Shown: piece after piece, positions 1-10,454 of the stretch
Position numbering within the stretch: the stretch's first letter is position 1
Layout: the number at the start of each line of letters is the position of its first letter
From: Karstenula rhodostoma CBS 690.94
Lineage: Eukaryota > Ascomycota > Dothideomycetes > Pleosporales > Didymosphaeriaceae
Length of the DNA: 64,000 bases
Assembly: GCA_010093485.1 (NCBI GenBank)
Contig: MU001500.1
Span: forward strand, 1,126,198 to 1,190,197
Reading direction: 5' to 3'
Translations under genes and position numbers: made by a program
Notes under the pieces: model-generated
The model's input: the letters and a program-made list of their open reading frames with translations, nothing else
The model's database searches: none
What the model was told of the DNA's origin: nothing

Positions 1-252
1 CCAGTCTGCTGTAAAGAAGAGGAGACCTTTGCATAGTATGGCACGAGATATTCTATCCTGGATTAACTCAGCCTATCATCACGTCGGTCACGTCTGACAA
101 GACTCATAATGCCCTCAACCTTGCGGTAGAACCTCCTGGACCAGCTCCGTGCGAACCATGGCACATGCTCACTCAAGCTTGGAACAGCCCTGGGCTAAAA
201 TATCAGTCAATACATAGTGGCGAACCGTTATCTGTTGGTAACGATCTGATAC

Positions 253-352
253 CAACGGTCATCGTGACACTGATGCTGTGGTAGCGAAGGAGTGGACCTC
301 AACAACGATCGTGGCATTGAAGCTGCGGTAGGGAAGGGGCTTCTGGTCCCAA
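253..352. repeat. Diverged tandem duplication, two ~50 bp units
   Basis: Units at about 253-302 and 303-352 both start with caacg and share the core gctg-ggtag-gaagg and the ending tggtcc/tggacc-tcaa. The identity is roughly 70 percent by eye. It lies about 250-340 bp upstream of the ATG at 594, so it may be promoter sequence. Confidence 0.6.
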
Positions 353-366
353 CAGCTATCTCAGAA

Positions 367-378
367 TATATATAATTC
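367..378 (+). promoter_or_regulatory. TATA-like element
   Basis: The run atatatataatt lies about 220 bp before the ATG at 594 and about 20-30 bp before a CT-rich leader starting near 394, a spacing typical of a fungal TATA box and its start region. The transcription start was not measured. Confidence 0.45.
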
Positions 379-593
379 CGTCGCAGATCCCCCATGCTTC
401 ATTCTCTCTATCCCATCTTCACACCACTCCAGGACCGAAGACCGCTACCAAAGCCACTTCCAAGACACCCGCAAGCTCACAACCACTCCCACCAACACCA
501 CCACTACAACCCCTCATCACTCTCAATAACACAACATTACTACAACCACCGCCACTCCCAAGAGTCTCTCAACTGCTCTCTAAAACTATCACA

Positions 594-1316
594 ATGTCTC
601 ACATCACCGCTTTCAACCACCCTCTTGCCGCCGCTCCCTCCACTAGCAATGCTAGCCCTCTTCCCGCTGCTGCCGCCACCCCAGCATGCAACCAGCTCGC
701 GGCCTTGAAGGCTAGGAGATTAACTGAGCTGATCGAGCTCGTCGAGCAAGTTTTTGCTGGCCAAGAGGACCTTCGTCAATCCACCCTGTCCTCTATCATG
801 AACAGCACCAGGTCCGGAAGTGTTGAGCACCAGCTTGCAGAGGCCATCTACTTCGAGCAAGGGCACGCCCTTGCGATGCAGTATCGCATCGGAGACATGA
901 CTCGTCTCCAGCAAGAGCACGAGGCTGTCGCTGCTGGCATCGCCACGCCAGTTGCGCTTGGAGGGATGAGCGACTTCGTATTGAGGTTGCACTTGAGTGC
1001 CTGGGTGGACAGCCTGGGCATGGGGCCGATGGAGGTTGATGAGAGTGATCCCTCTCCTGCTTCTTCGTCATCCTCTGATGAGGATGACAGTGATTATGAT
1101 CCCATGGACGAGGATCGCCATGACAGCGGGTATGAGACTGAGCCTACCGATACGGAGGAGGATTCGGAGGATTCGGAGGACGGCGATAGCTTTGAGTCCA
1201 TGGACGAGGACACCGACGACGAGAGCGAGTATGAGAGCGAGGACGACGGCAGTAAGCGAAAGTACGTTACGGTGTGGAAGAAGGAGCTTGGCAAGTATGT
1301 CACGTTCGCGTACTAG
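594..1316 (+). CDS. Hypothetical protein with a long acidic tail
   Basis: A single-exon gene for 240 residues. The N-terminal third is Ala/Ser/Pro-rich. A middle segment (about residues 35-135) looks folded and partly helical, with Leu/Glu-rich stretches. From about residue 140 to 225 it is almost wholly Asp/Glu/Ser. The last ~15 residues are basic/aromatic, with KRKYVTVWKKELGKYVTFAY-type composition. No known domain is recognised. Acidic tails like this occur in histone- or RNA-binding proteins, but no function can be assigned. The ATG at 594 follows a long pyrimidine-rich leader, and no intron is needed to keep the frame open. Confidence 0.7.
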   Translation: MSHITAFNHPLAAAPSTSNASPLPAAAATPACNQLAALKARRLTELIELVEQVFAGQEDLRQSTLSSIMNSTRSGSVEHQLAEAIYFEQGHALAMQYRIGDMTRLQQEHEAVAAGIATPVALGGMSDFVLRLHLSAWVDSLGMGPMEVDESDPSPASSSSSDEDDSDYDPMDEDRHDSGYETEPTDTEEDSEDSEDGDSFESMDEDTDDESEYESEDDGSKRKYVTVWKKELGKYVTFAY

Positions 1317-2542
1317 CGACTTCAACAGTATGTCTGGCTTTCACGCCTGTCAACAAGCTGCTCACCCTCGCATAGAGTACGCTTCTAGACTGTCTTCGTC
1401 CGCACAACTTTTGGGATCCGGCTTTCTTATCGATTGTTGACTCTTCGCGCGCTTTTGCAAGCCGCGGCAAAACGCAATACAGGAACTCTGTGGGGTGCCA
1501 AAACACAAAGATTCCAAACAGCTCCCGCCTTTCTTATCATAGCTACGGATTCTGGAGTTCGCGTTGCAACTAAATTATTGTTACTTTGGACTCAGCTTCC
1601 GTCGACGACGCTACGCTTTCTGTATTCCGGCTTTCGATCGCATCGCCATATTTCCCACCGCTCACCTCCATCTACACTCACAACGGCAGCCAGGCAACTC
1701 CAATACGGAGCCTTTTTTGCATTGTCAGCGCTTTCTTGGAATGATACCCGGGGATACATCCCCAAAATGGAGTTTAAGTTTGAATTTGCAGGGCGTTTGT
1801 TGGAAGATACCCAGATATAGTACTTTCAATCATGAATCTATTCAGACCTAACTTGCTTGTCGCGATGTGATGTGATGCTTGTTCTGAATGTAGTTGATTC
1901 CCGTCCAGCAGAATTTGCAATCAGTTGTTAATTGCTTGTGAACGTATCAAGCTACTCCTGATGTGTATGTAGTAAGCTCCAAGTACACTCCGTTATAGGA
2001 TATCGGAAAGAGCTCTGCCTACATGTCAACGCTTAGCATAACTGAACTCATGTAATAGTACCTCGAGTATCAAAGATGGTGTATTGTACGCTTGTATATA
2101 TAGATACTCTACTCTATAGGCGGAGAACATCCAACCATGCTCGACCATTCTAAATAACCTCACACTCGTTTTCAACCCTCGATGAGGCGGCCCAGTGCCG
2201 TGTTAATGCTATGGCCCGCATTCAACCCTCTCACGCCTGCCTTTGAAAGGGCGGCGCTACGCGAGGCTCGAGGCTTGAGCGCGCTCGTTCATTGTCATTC
2301 TCACAGACCTCCCGCAATCAAGCAGATAAATCAGACCCCGCGCGCCCCTTTGATCCGCTTCACCCGCTGCACTCTGCCCGAGCACATCAACACGCACGCC
2401 TGACACCCCGAGCCATCCAACCTTTCTTGTTTGGTAGATCGTTACAGCCGCTCTACGTATACTTGACCCTCGACCGCGCAACTGGCCCAGTTACACATCA
2501 CCCACACCTCCCTCGAGTAATCCTTCCAGAGAAGTCGACCCC
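1317..2542. other. Intergenic region between two plus-strand genes
   Basis: It holds the 3' flank of the first gene, repeat copy A (about 1422-1538) and the promoter region of the next gene. A TATA-like tatatatagat lies near 2093. Open frames across 1434-1851 run through the repeat and show no conserved domain, so I do not call a gene. Confidence 0.6.
1422..1538 (+). repeat. Short interspersed repeat, copy A, with flanking direct repeats
   Basis: About 90 bp are nearly identical to the reverse complement of 45694-45783 (about five differences). The core contains an imperfect hairpin, gcgcttttgc / gcaaaacgc with an 8-nt loop. The insert is bounded by the 10-bp direct repeat ctttcttatc at about 1422-1431 and 1529-1538, which looks like a target-site duplication. 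Confidence 0.75.
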
Positions 2543-4835
2543 ATGTCCGAACAACCTGGCAAAACGCTCAAGTTCGGTACGCCGGAGTACAAGGCGTTCA
2601 TGGTTAGTGTACCTACACGTTCTCAACCCACTTCATGTTAACAACTTATACAGGCAAAGCGGAAACCTGAACGCGAGGCCGCCGTTGTCAACGCCCTTGC
2701 CGCAGAACATCCGCCTTCCGCGTCGGGCGACACACCCGCTGCTAGTACTCCTGGCATCGCGTCGTCAATCTTCGCCTTGGTTCCACCCGCCACGTTCCAG
2801 TCCACCCCTGCGCCTGCACCTGCGCCTGCCCCTAGCATTGAATATGCCAATGGGGAAAAGGTTCAATACGATGACTGGACCCCTCAGTCTCCAGAGCTTT
2901 GCGGCTGGTCGGACGAGGACATTGCCCGCGTGCGTGACGTCGAATCCAAGTCTCCCCTTGCTGCTGTAAGTTCTCCCGCACCTGCTAGTCTATACGTCTG
3001 ACATGTATCAGGCGGCAACCTTCGGTATATACCGGAGCGGCCAGCCCGCGTTCGGGTTCCCCTCAACGGGCAACGGCCCATACTACCGCGTTAACCGAAT
3101 CTTTCCTAGCATCGACGGCATCTACCGGTCGAGTAATGGCGAAGAGTACCGTAGGCCGTCGTGGGGTAGTGCTTCAAAGCCTTCCCGCAAGGTGAGTTTG
3201 GGGTCTTCTTGCCCTAGATAATTCAACTTACACATCATATAGGTTATCCCGTGGCGCAAAGATCTAGAGCCAGCCAATGCAATGACTCGTAAGTTCCACT
3301 GAGCAACCATACAATTATTTCACCTCGCTAAGCCTGCCAAAGCAGATACGCAACGCACTGTGCCTGCAGCCTTCCCAAATTCTCCTCAGCGCCCTGTGCC
3401 GATTCCCCCAGGACAGCATGAGCAGTCAGTGGAATGCAGCCGTGGCAGGCAAGCCACCCAGTCTCAGCCTCCGCGATCAAAAGACAGCCCTGTTCTTTAC
3501 CCCGTGTACCATGACCCAGTGCACCTACGTTACACGGAAAGCTACATCGCTGTCAATGACAAGGAGCTTCGAGACGAACTCATCATACGAGGTCTTGCTA
3601 TTCCTAAACCGAAAAAATGGAAAGATCTTGTTGATGCCCTCACCGCCGACGATCATGAATGGTCCAAGCAGCTTCTAGCTCTGGAGTGTGAAGTTCTTAG
3701 CAAGCTCTGGGTCAAGGAAAAGGTCGAAGACTTCATGATGGACGATCTTCTGCAGTCACGTAGATGCCTCGAGTATGGCCAACTCACAGTACTATTGACC
3801 GATCACTATCGACGGACCCCAGTTGCTGATGAGCTTTGGGCTAAAGCTCGGCCTGAAGAGCAGCACAAGATGCTTCTGCGCATAGCCAACCAGGACGGCG
3901 TGGCGATGCGCCCAGCGATACCTGACGACCACCGGGATATCGCTAGAAAGATTGCAGATTTCCGCGCTCGGAAGGTTGCTGCAGAAGCCCCGGATCGCCC
4001 GAAGCGGTGCAAACCGCACGAGCGTCCACTATTCAGGCCGAATAATCACACTCTCAAGGATTCTTCACCCCTGCCGCAGGGGACTAAGCGTCAGCGAGAG
4101 GAAAGCTTAGAGGAAGAGGTAGAAGACGAAGCGGAGTCATCATACAAGAAGGCTCGATGCGACGGGCCCCCGGCTCCAATCGAGAAGACATCCACCACCG
4201 CCAAGTCTGGGCCCTCTGCAGGGTCGACTCCTGAACTGTCTGCCCCCTCCGAACTGGCAGAGAAGGCCGCAGCGGATGTAACTTCAGTCCATCCTCCTGT
4301 GACACGGGGGGAAAAGCGTCAGCGAGGGACGGATGACGAGGAAGAGCCAAAACTGGAGCATAAGAAGGCTCGACGAGCTGTTGCTCCAGTCATCAAAGCA
4401 TCGAAAAAAGGAGAGGCCACGAAGACCACTACTGAAAAGTCTTCCTCTTCTACAAAGGACGTCGAGCGAGGTCCCAAACCTGAGTCAAAGGGTTCAAAGC
4501 GCCAGCGAGACGAAGAAGACGACGAGACCAAGCCCGTGAAGAAGAAATCTCGACAACAGCACCAAGACTCTTTTGCCTCAGAGGATGACAAGAAAGCAGC
4601 TGGTTCTGGTACCCGCCAGCGTAAGACTCGCGACTCTCGTAAGGCTGGCGGCACTGATGAGAAAGAGCCCAAACCGAAATGGGTAGTGATTGAGTACGAG
4701 GACGATGAGTTCAGCGACTTTATTGATGATGGAAGCGAAGACGAAGCCGCAACTGCGAAGAAGAAGCGACGGACCGACGATGAGAAGTTCAATCGCGCAA
4801 GGTTCAGAAGAGCGGCGAACCTTGTCAAAGATTGA
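2543..4835 (+). CDS. SAP-like nuclear protein with repeated charged motifs
   Basis: Five exons (2543-2602, 2654-2965, 3012-3191, 3243-3288, 3346-4835) join in phase to 695 residues. All introns are GT-AG and 46-57 nt long. The ATG at 2543 begins MSEQPGKTLKFGTPEYKAF. A segment encoded near 3540-3660 (NDKELRDELIIRGL, then KKWKDLVDAL) resembles a SAP DNA-binding helix-turn-helix, a weak match. The C-terminal third is disordered and contains at least three repeats of KRQR followed by an acidic stretch and then KKAR or KKKSR (near 4090, 4315 and 4495), resembling repeated bipartite nuclear localisation signals. A chromatin- or RNA-associated nuclear protein is likely; the precise role is unknown. 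Confidence 0.75.
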
Positions 4836-5641
4836 GTTTACAGTGTCTTCCAAGGGCTAATCTTGGGTTTTAGAAGGCGCAATCCACCACCAAGGGCTTG
4901 GATAGCGGAAGCTGGCGTTTGTTTTCTGGATTTTGTGTGGATTTTGTGTGGATTTTGTGTGGATTTTGTGTGGATTTTGTGTGCAATTTGTGTACTCGCA
5001 GGCGCAGGTTAGACAGCCAAGCTCGACCAACCTAACACGCGCATCGAAGCCTAGCAAGATATGTCCCGATCAAAAGGGACTCTACTCAGACAACTGGTTT
5101 GCGCGCTGGGTCGGAAGGACCACAGGCAGTCTCCAGATACTCGGCCTAGGAATGAGATCATTCAGAGACAACGGGCGAGTACGCTGGTTGTCTACATCTG
5201 GAAAGACCGTCAGATGAGACTGCATTTCAGGAATCGAAGGCCCGCTCTACGGCTGCGGCAGTCTTTGGATTCAGGCTGGAGGCGAAGAAGGCTGCTTCGT
5301 GGTCCACTTCAAGATACACGGGCCTGGCTGGTCTTCCTCGCCCTACGAAGTTGTTAGTGTAGCGCTAAACAAATATGAATACAGTTACAAAAGCTGGGAA
5401 TATATGTACGCACCGTAATGAATGAGTGAATGAGTCGTGCCTTCCCTATTGTTCTAACAACACGTCATAACTCGCGCTTCACTAACGCGTTCCTTCCCGC
5501 TCGCCATTCCCCTTCCCTTTCCTCACCTCAAGTCGCCAACTTCTTCACACCACCCAAGGAATCTTGTTGAAGCATTTGAAATCCTCTCACGCTCCGCGCA
5601 TCAAGGCCGCATCTTCCACGCCACAACCTCGCGAATACAAG
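4836..5641. other. Intergenic region
   Basis: It contains the 11-bp tandem repeat at 4928-4993 and the leader of the next gene. Small open frames at 4933-5357 lack any recognisable domain and are not called. Confidence 0.5.
4928..4993. repeat. 11-bp tandem repeat, six copies
   Basis: Five perfect copies of ggattttgtgt run from 4928 to 4982, followed by a sixth degenerate copy, gcaatttgtgt. It lies about 95 bp after a stop codon, so it is probably in the 3' untranslated or spacer region. Copy number is likely to vary between isolates. Confidence 0.9.
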
Positions 5642-7510
5642 ATGGGCGGAGGTCCCAAAGCCAGCGCGGCCAATCTTGAGCCTCTCGGAAAGCGCAGGCG
5701 CTTCGGCACTCCAGCAGATACCTCGAGTGTGAATACCCGCACGTCACCAGTCCCTGAGGTGAGAAGCGTAGAGGATATGGCTCCAGCTTCCTCTGGCGCC
5801 ATTGACAATCGCAGCGCTCCGCTCCTGAGTACTGCACGAACAACTACTAGCTATACCGAGCCCGAGGTCAACGTGACTTCTCAAGGTTCCGATTTGACAC
5901 AGGTTGGGAATCCAGGTGCTTGTAGCCTATCGAAAGCAGAGCCGCCATTTTTGAAGACGCGGGTGGCTGGTTATGTGGGTGTCGACAATCAGACTGGGCC
6001 AAGTGCAGCCGCAAAGATTGCGAAAAGGACAAGAGATCCTGTGAACAGTGCTCCTTCTCCGCGAACACGCCTCGAGACCAGCGCACGAGCTCTTGCTCTG
6101 GCACAGGAATGGCAAGCGAAGTTCAAAGCCCTTCCGAAGAAACCCCCGCTGCCAGATTCTCCTCACGAAACCGACGAGCGGGAGCAGATCAAACTAGACC
6201 GTCACGATTCACAGTCATTGCCGGCCGAACAGAGTGAAGTGGAGGGCTATGGGATCATCGCAACAGGCGAGATCGACGAGGAACCACGCAAGCGTCGTCG
6301 CAAGAGCGGTCCGGGCCCTCAAGCATCTACGGCGAATCTGGAACCCCTCGGGAATTGCAGAAGAGGGTTTTCACCCAAAGTCTCAGCCTACGGCAGTTTG
6401 AATACGTCAGAGCACCAGCAGCCGTCCTCTCAAATTACGTTAGTCAACATGCCGGCAATCGGAGTCCAGTATCCAAATCTAGACGCCGCGCTCGACACAA
6501 CGGGCTTATCGCAGTCGAAACAGCATATGCAGTCGTTGAGTACCAACACCGTTCCAGCACCAGACAACGAGGTCCTAGGAAAGCGACTACATACACCAGT
6601 GGGTCGAGAGACGGTGGTCGCTCCCAAGCAACTCACGAGTAGGGTGGAAGATGTTGAGCGAAACGTTCTTCGAGAGTTCAAACATCCCTCACCGTCTCGC
6701 AACGATATACGCCTTGCCACGAGAACCGAAAAGTCGGGCAACCATGATAGGTCCGATGACGCCGTTCGAAAGCTTAAACGCTCCCCGTCTCCTTACCAGC
6801 GTCGTGGAGACTACAAGGAAGCTGGCCATCGGGAAATTCGCGGTCACAAGCGCGACAGTGCACGCGATAATGTGCTGGGCAGAGGCAGATCACCAGTAAA
6901 CCCGAGAAAAGCATGGAGCGAGACGTACCCTTACGAAGCTCATCCCTCCCGTGCACCCGGCGCAAACGTTGATCGCGTTACCCACAGCGAGCGTGATCGG
7001 GCTCCGGCGAGGTACCCGATCGAGCGCCAGTACATCGAAGACTATAACAACCGGGACCAACGTGGTGATTCGAGACTAAGAGACGACCGTCGTGCCCATC
7101 GAGGAGACGACTTTCTCCGTGAGAGGTCTCACTCTTATCGCCGAGATCGTTCCGTGTCACCCCGTAGGCCCTATCATGACCGACAGAGCAGTCGCGACCA
7201 TATTCGATATCGTAGCGACGACCGCCGTCATCGTGGAGAGGACCATCTATACTCTCGCAATCATATTGAGCGCCGATCGTGGGCTGACTACCAGGGCCGT
7301 GAGTATCGGCATGACACGCAGTCTTCGTATGATGAAGCATCTCGATCAGCTCGACACGAACGTCACGGGTCTGATCGCCACCAATCGCGACCGTCCGCTC
7401 AACACCCTCGTTCGGAAGACCGATCCAATTATCGTGGTCATAGCATGAACCGCAACGCTGGGGAAAATCGAGATGACCGATATCGTACGCGCGACGTCTA
7501 CCGGCGTTAA
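5642..7510 (+). CDS. Arg/Ser/Asp-rich protein, possibly RNA-associated
   Basis: One open exon gives 622 residues from the ATG at 5642 (MGGGPKASAANLEPLG). The same frame is open upstream to 5564 but has no ATG there. The N-terminal motif PKASAANLEPLGKRRRF recurs about 220 residues later as PQASTANLEPLGNCRR, each after or near a basic RKRRRK-type patch, so an internal duplication is likely. The last ~230 residues are dominated by Arg, Asp, Ser, His and Tyr in SRD, RRD and RSxxR patterns, like the RS/RD tails of splicing factors. No RRM or other fold is seen. A nuclear RNA-processing role is an inference from composition only. Confidence 0.65.
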   Translation: MGGGPKASAANLEPLGKRRRFGTPADTSSVNTRTSPVPEVRSVEDMAPASSGAIDNRSAPLLSTARTTTSYTEPEVNVTSQGSDLTQVGNPGACSLSKAEPPFLKTRVAGYVGVDNQTGPSAAAKIAKRTRDPVNSAPSPRTRLETSARALALAQEWQAKFKALPKKPPLPDSPHETDEREQIKLDRHDSQSLPAEQSEVEGYGIIATGEIDEEPRKRRRKSGPGPQASTANLEPLGNCRRGFSPKVSAYGSLNTSEHQQPSSQITLVNMPAIGVQYPNLDAALDTTGLSQSKQHMQSLSTNTVPAPDNEVLGKRLHTPVGRETVVAPKQLTSRVEDVERNVLREFKHPSPSRNDIRLATRTEKSGNHDRSDDAVRKLKRSPSPYQRRGDYKEAGHREIRGHKRDSARDNVLGRGRSPVNPRKAWSETYPYEAHPSRAPGANVDRVTHSERDRAPARYPIERQYIEDYNNRDQRGDSRLRDDRRAHRGDDFLRERSHSYRRDRSVSPRRPYHDRQSSRDHIRYRSDDRRHRGEDHLYSRNHIERRSWADYQGREYRHDTQSSYDEASRSARHERHGSDRHQSRPSAQHPRSEDRSNYRGHSMNRNAGENRDDRYRTRDVYRR

Positions 7511-7756
7511 GTGAGGTTATGCAACCTTGTCTGACCACTCCTCACGTGCTCTCTACTGTAGGCTGCCACGTATATTTCCTGAGTAGTTCGAATGAGCCTG
7601 AAGGAGACATTGAACAATAACCGGAAACGTTTCTTATATAGATATACAACGAGCATACACTATTTGCAGGGCTAGTAAAGTTGAAGCGGACAGATATGGG
7701 CAGAACGGAGAGAATTCAAATAAATTGTGGCACAAAGCAGACGAATCGCGTTGTCG

Positions 7757-9002
7757 TTACTTCGGTGCCGCGATGATGACACTCTGCATCCTTGCGTCGT
7801 ACCGATGAACCTCGATGATCCGTAGACCAGCTGTATCTAGTAGCGTCTCGAACTCCAACTTCGTCCGCTCGACACCGCCTAGCGATGACATCATAACGAG
7901 ATCCACTTTGCCAGTATTAGTTGGGGTTCGTCGAATGGTTTTCTTATACACGTACTCCATGCAGCCTGCCACGGCAGCTGTGCGTCTGGCAACACAACCT
8001 CATCGATCACAATGCGTGGGTCAGGTCCCAGAGCTGGAACTATTGCGTTCAGGATCCGGATGCTGTCTTCGTCCGTCCAGTCATGTAGAATATTCCTGAG
8101 GTAGTACAATTTAGCTCCTTTGATCGGCTGCTCATTGAAGAAATCGTGTTCTTGGAACTCCAGCCCCTCGACCTTCGGTGCGCTCTTGAGTGTCGCTTGC
8201 ACGTCCTGGACGACAATCCTGCCCTCTGTACCAACGACCTTGTTCTTGAAGGCAAGCGCTTGCTGGCCGAAACCACCACCAATATCGACAAGCACAGCGC
8301 TATCAGCTGCGGCCTTGTAATCGCCTATAGCAGCCGCGACAGGGTACGAGTCTACCCAGTGAACCTCCCTCTGGATCGCCATCGCATGCCCCAGCGACTC
8401 CATCTGCTCGGGGTGCTGCTTCATCCACTCAAAAGGCTCAAGATCCGTCTTCAGCGCTTTATGGAACGACAGGTTCTTGTTGTCAGTGATTTCCCCGTAC
8501 TTGTGCTCCGCAAGCCAAGCCGGGAGGGCGTAAATACTAGGCAGAAGGACATCGTATACGTGGGATATCGAGCCGGAGACGTGCACATCAGCAAATATGT
8601 GCGTGGTCCGGTTTGCTGCGAAGGTGTCGGCTGAGGTCTGGTCGATAAGACCGAAGGCTGCCATGTCGCGGAGGAGGTGGAAGAGCATTTTGGGGGCTGC
8701 GGATGTGCTGGTAGCGAGAGTGGAGAGGGTAAGGGGGTCTTTGGATGAGGAAAGGGTAGTGAAGAGGGAGAGGTCATTGCCGGTCTTTACGAGGGGCATT
8801 TGGACGGACTGGGGATGTTAGTTGGGGGTTGAGTGGGGGAATGCAGAAGCGAGGGGCGTACGCCGGATGCTAGGCGGATTACGAGGTCCCATTCGTTGTC
8901 GAAGGAGGCTTGGAGGTCGCGGAGGTCTCGTTGGATTTTTTGGCGGGTTTGCTCGTCGGATTTGGCGTAGAGAGTGCGGATCTGGGGAATGAAGGCGTCC
9001 AT
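7757..9002 (-). CDS. SAM-dependent O-methyltransferase
   Basis: Three exons on the minus strand (9002-8862, 8808-7956, 7905-7757) give 380 residues, a usual length for fungal plant-type O-methyltransferases (Methyltransf_2 family). Such enzymes move a methyl group from S-adenosylmethionine to a hydroxyl, often on a polyketide or other aromatic. An N-terminal winged-helix dimerisation region is followed by the SAM loop DIGGGFGQQ, the HDW motif (NILHDWTDED) with the likely catalytic His, and the C-terminal DLVMMSSLGGVERT region recovered only after splicing the second intron. Introns are 53 and 50 nt. It diverges from the FAD oxidase gene at 10455 across a 1.45 kb spacer. The two may act together in tailoring, but no backbone synthase is in view. 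Confidence 0.9.
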
Positions 9003-10454
9003 GGCGGGTGTATGAATTTTTGGGTATTGCGGTGGGCTTGTAAAGTTCTATTATGGTTGATTTATAGTGGTGCGATTGAATGTTATGATCTGTCGACTTG
9101 TCTAAACCCGCTCCATGAGCACTTCATCTTTATATGTATGACGTCGGGGATAGTGTCTCTCGCATTGTCGGCCGAAAGACGAAGGATTTCGGATACTAAC
9201 TACATGTTGATGCCTAGTCCAGATCTTTGGGAGTTTCATCGGACGTCGCTGAATGGTTTGCACGCGAGGGCAGTCGGATGGATCCACATCGCAGGCAGGC
9301 CTCTAAGTAATCGCAGGCAGGTCTTTTACTTATCTAGGTAAAGTAGCTTTGTTGGCATAATCTATGTACATATATAGGTAGGGTTAGAGTTTCTAAAATA
9401 TGTTAGATAATATTACTTCCTATACATAAATAAGTAAAAGGCCTGCCCGCGACGCGAATCCAGGGCAGTCGACCGTGAAGACCAAGAAAGCCGAATAGAC
9501 CGATCATCACTCAGAACGATTAGCTGGATCGAAGGCTAGGCATCTTGCGCGGGGGAGGGCATTCTAAAAATCCCCAGTAACTGAGACTCATGCGGCAGTC
9601 TAGTTTTAAAGAAAAATTCTGATGAAAACACACGTGCTTGAGGTGTTGAGATTGCCAGCCAAAAGCCGCTAGGGATAAGTTTGGCTTAGTAAAGCACGCA
9701 CTAGAGAGCTGAGGCAGATCGACGCGCGCAATCTTTCTACCCTTCGCCAACAACTTATGTATTCCATCATCTTTACTCCCGTGAATTGAATCTACCAGAC
9801 ATCTGGCCGAGCCTTGCCAATAACGTGGCTCCTTGTTCCACATACCTGGCTTTCCTATCTTGGCGATGTATCACACCGGCAGTTCTGCAAACGGTCTGAG
9901 TCAATTTGTCATTAACCACCTCTTCGAGCTTCATCGGACCATCAGAGCAGGTCTGCTGCATGAATGACCACACCTTTCCGTTGCGTCGGCGCGAAGTCAG
10001 CATATACGACCTTGGGTATGCAGGTTAAAGTGCGCGAACACGGCAATGGATGCGCGTCCCGTTCCGAATATGTGTGTATCGACCTATCGTTATGGCGCCA
10101 CTTTCGCTATCACTACCATAAGTCCTGGGTCCAATAGACTTCCCCAAATGCATAATGCTTACACTGCATGTTCCTCTATGCGCAGTAGAATCTCATTAGT
10201 AGACTGGATGGCTTCTCATTGCGACGTGAGGGCTGCGATGCACGGCCGTGCGCCAGACGTAACTTTGCACTGAACGGTAAACGGCTGCACCGTCTCCGTC
10301 CGTATTAATCTGACCAGTCCTATTCGCAAAAACAATAGCCTTGAACTCTACAGAAAAGGCGGCGGGACCCGCGTGCAGGCAAATTGCAGATACAAAAGTG
10401 CCTCCTCAAACCTAGGTGATGTTTGGAAGCGCACACAATTCAAACTGTATCACG
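9003..10454. other. Divergent spacer between OMT and FAD oxidase genes
   Basis: It carries the MITE-like element at 9311-9455. Minus-strand open frames at 9520-9843 and 9773-10003 show no domain I recognise and may be chance or decayed sequence. The rest is presumably the two promoters. Confidence 0.5.
9311..9455. mobile_element. MITE-like element with ~30 bp terminal inverted repeats
   Basis: The left end (9311-9342) and the reverse complement of the right end (9424-9455) match over about 30 bp with four or five differences. Both contain ggcagg-c-cttttacttat. The 80 bp between them is AT-rich with no coding capacity. A second copy of the outer atcgcaggcagg lies about 21 bp before the left end. 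It resembles a non-autonomous DNA transposon. No clear short target-site duplication could be fixed. Confidence 0.65.

Larger units (their letters stand above)
1..593. other. Upstream intergenic region of the first gene
   Basis: No credible gene is seen. It holds a diverged tandem duplication (about 253-352), a TATA-like element near 367-378 and a pyrimidine-rich leader from about 394 to the ATG at 594. A 104-codon open frame here (394-708) is of Ser/Pro/His-rich composition and overlaps the real gene in another frame, so I treat it as leader sequence. Confidence 0.6.

Noticed and set aside
594..1316. Antisense open frames at 720-1071 and 1068-1325
   Set aside because: Shadows of the acidic-tail gene; hydrophobic or Ser-rich composition follows from the reverse complement of GAG/GAC/TCC codons.
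1434..1851. Possible small genes over repeat copy A
   Set aside because: They start with TTG or have no ATG, include the repeat, and end in non-conserved sequence.
9520..10003. Minus-strand open frames in the OMT/oxidase spacer
   Set aside because: No domain, no plausible splice link and no clear coding composition; could be a decayed gene but this cannot be supported.
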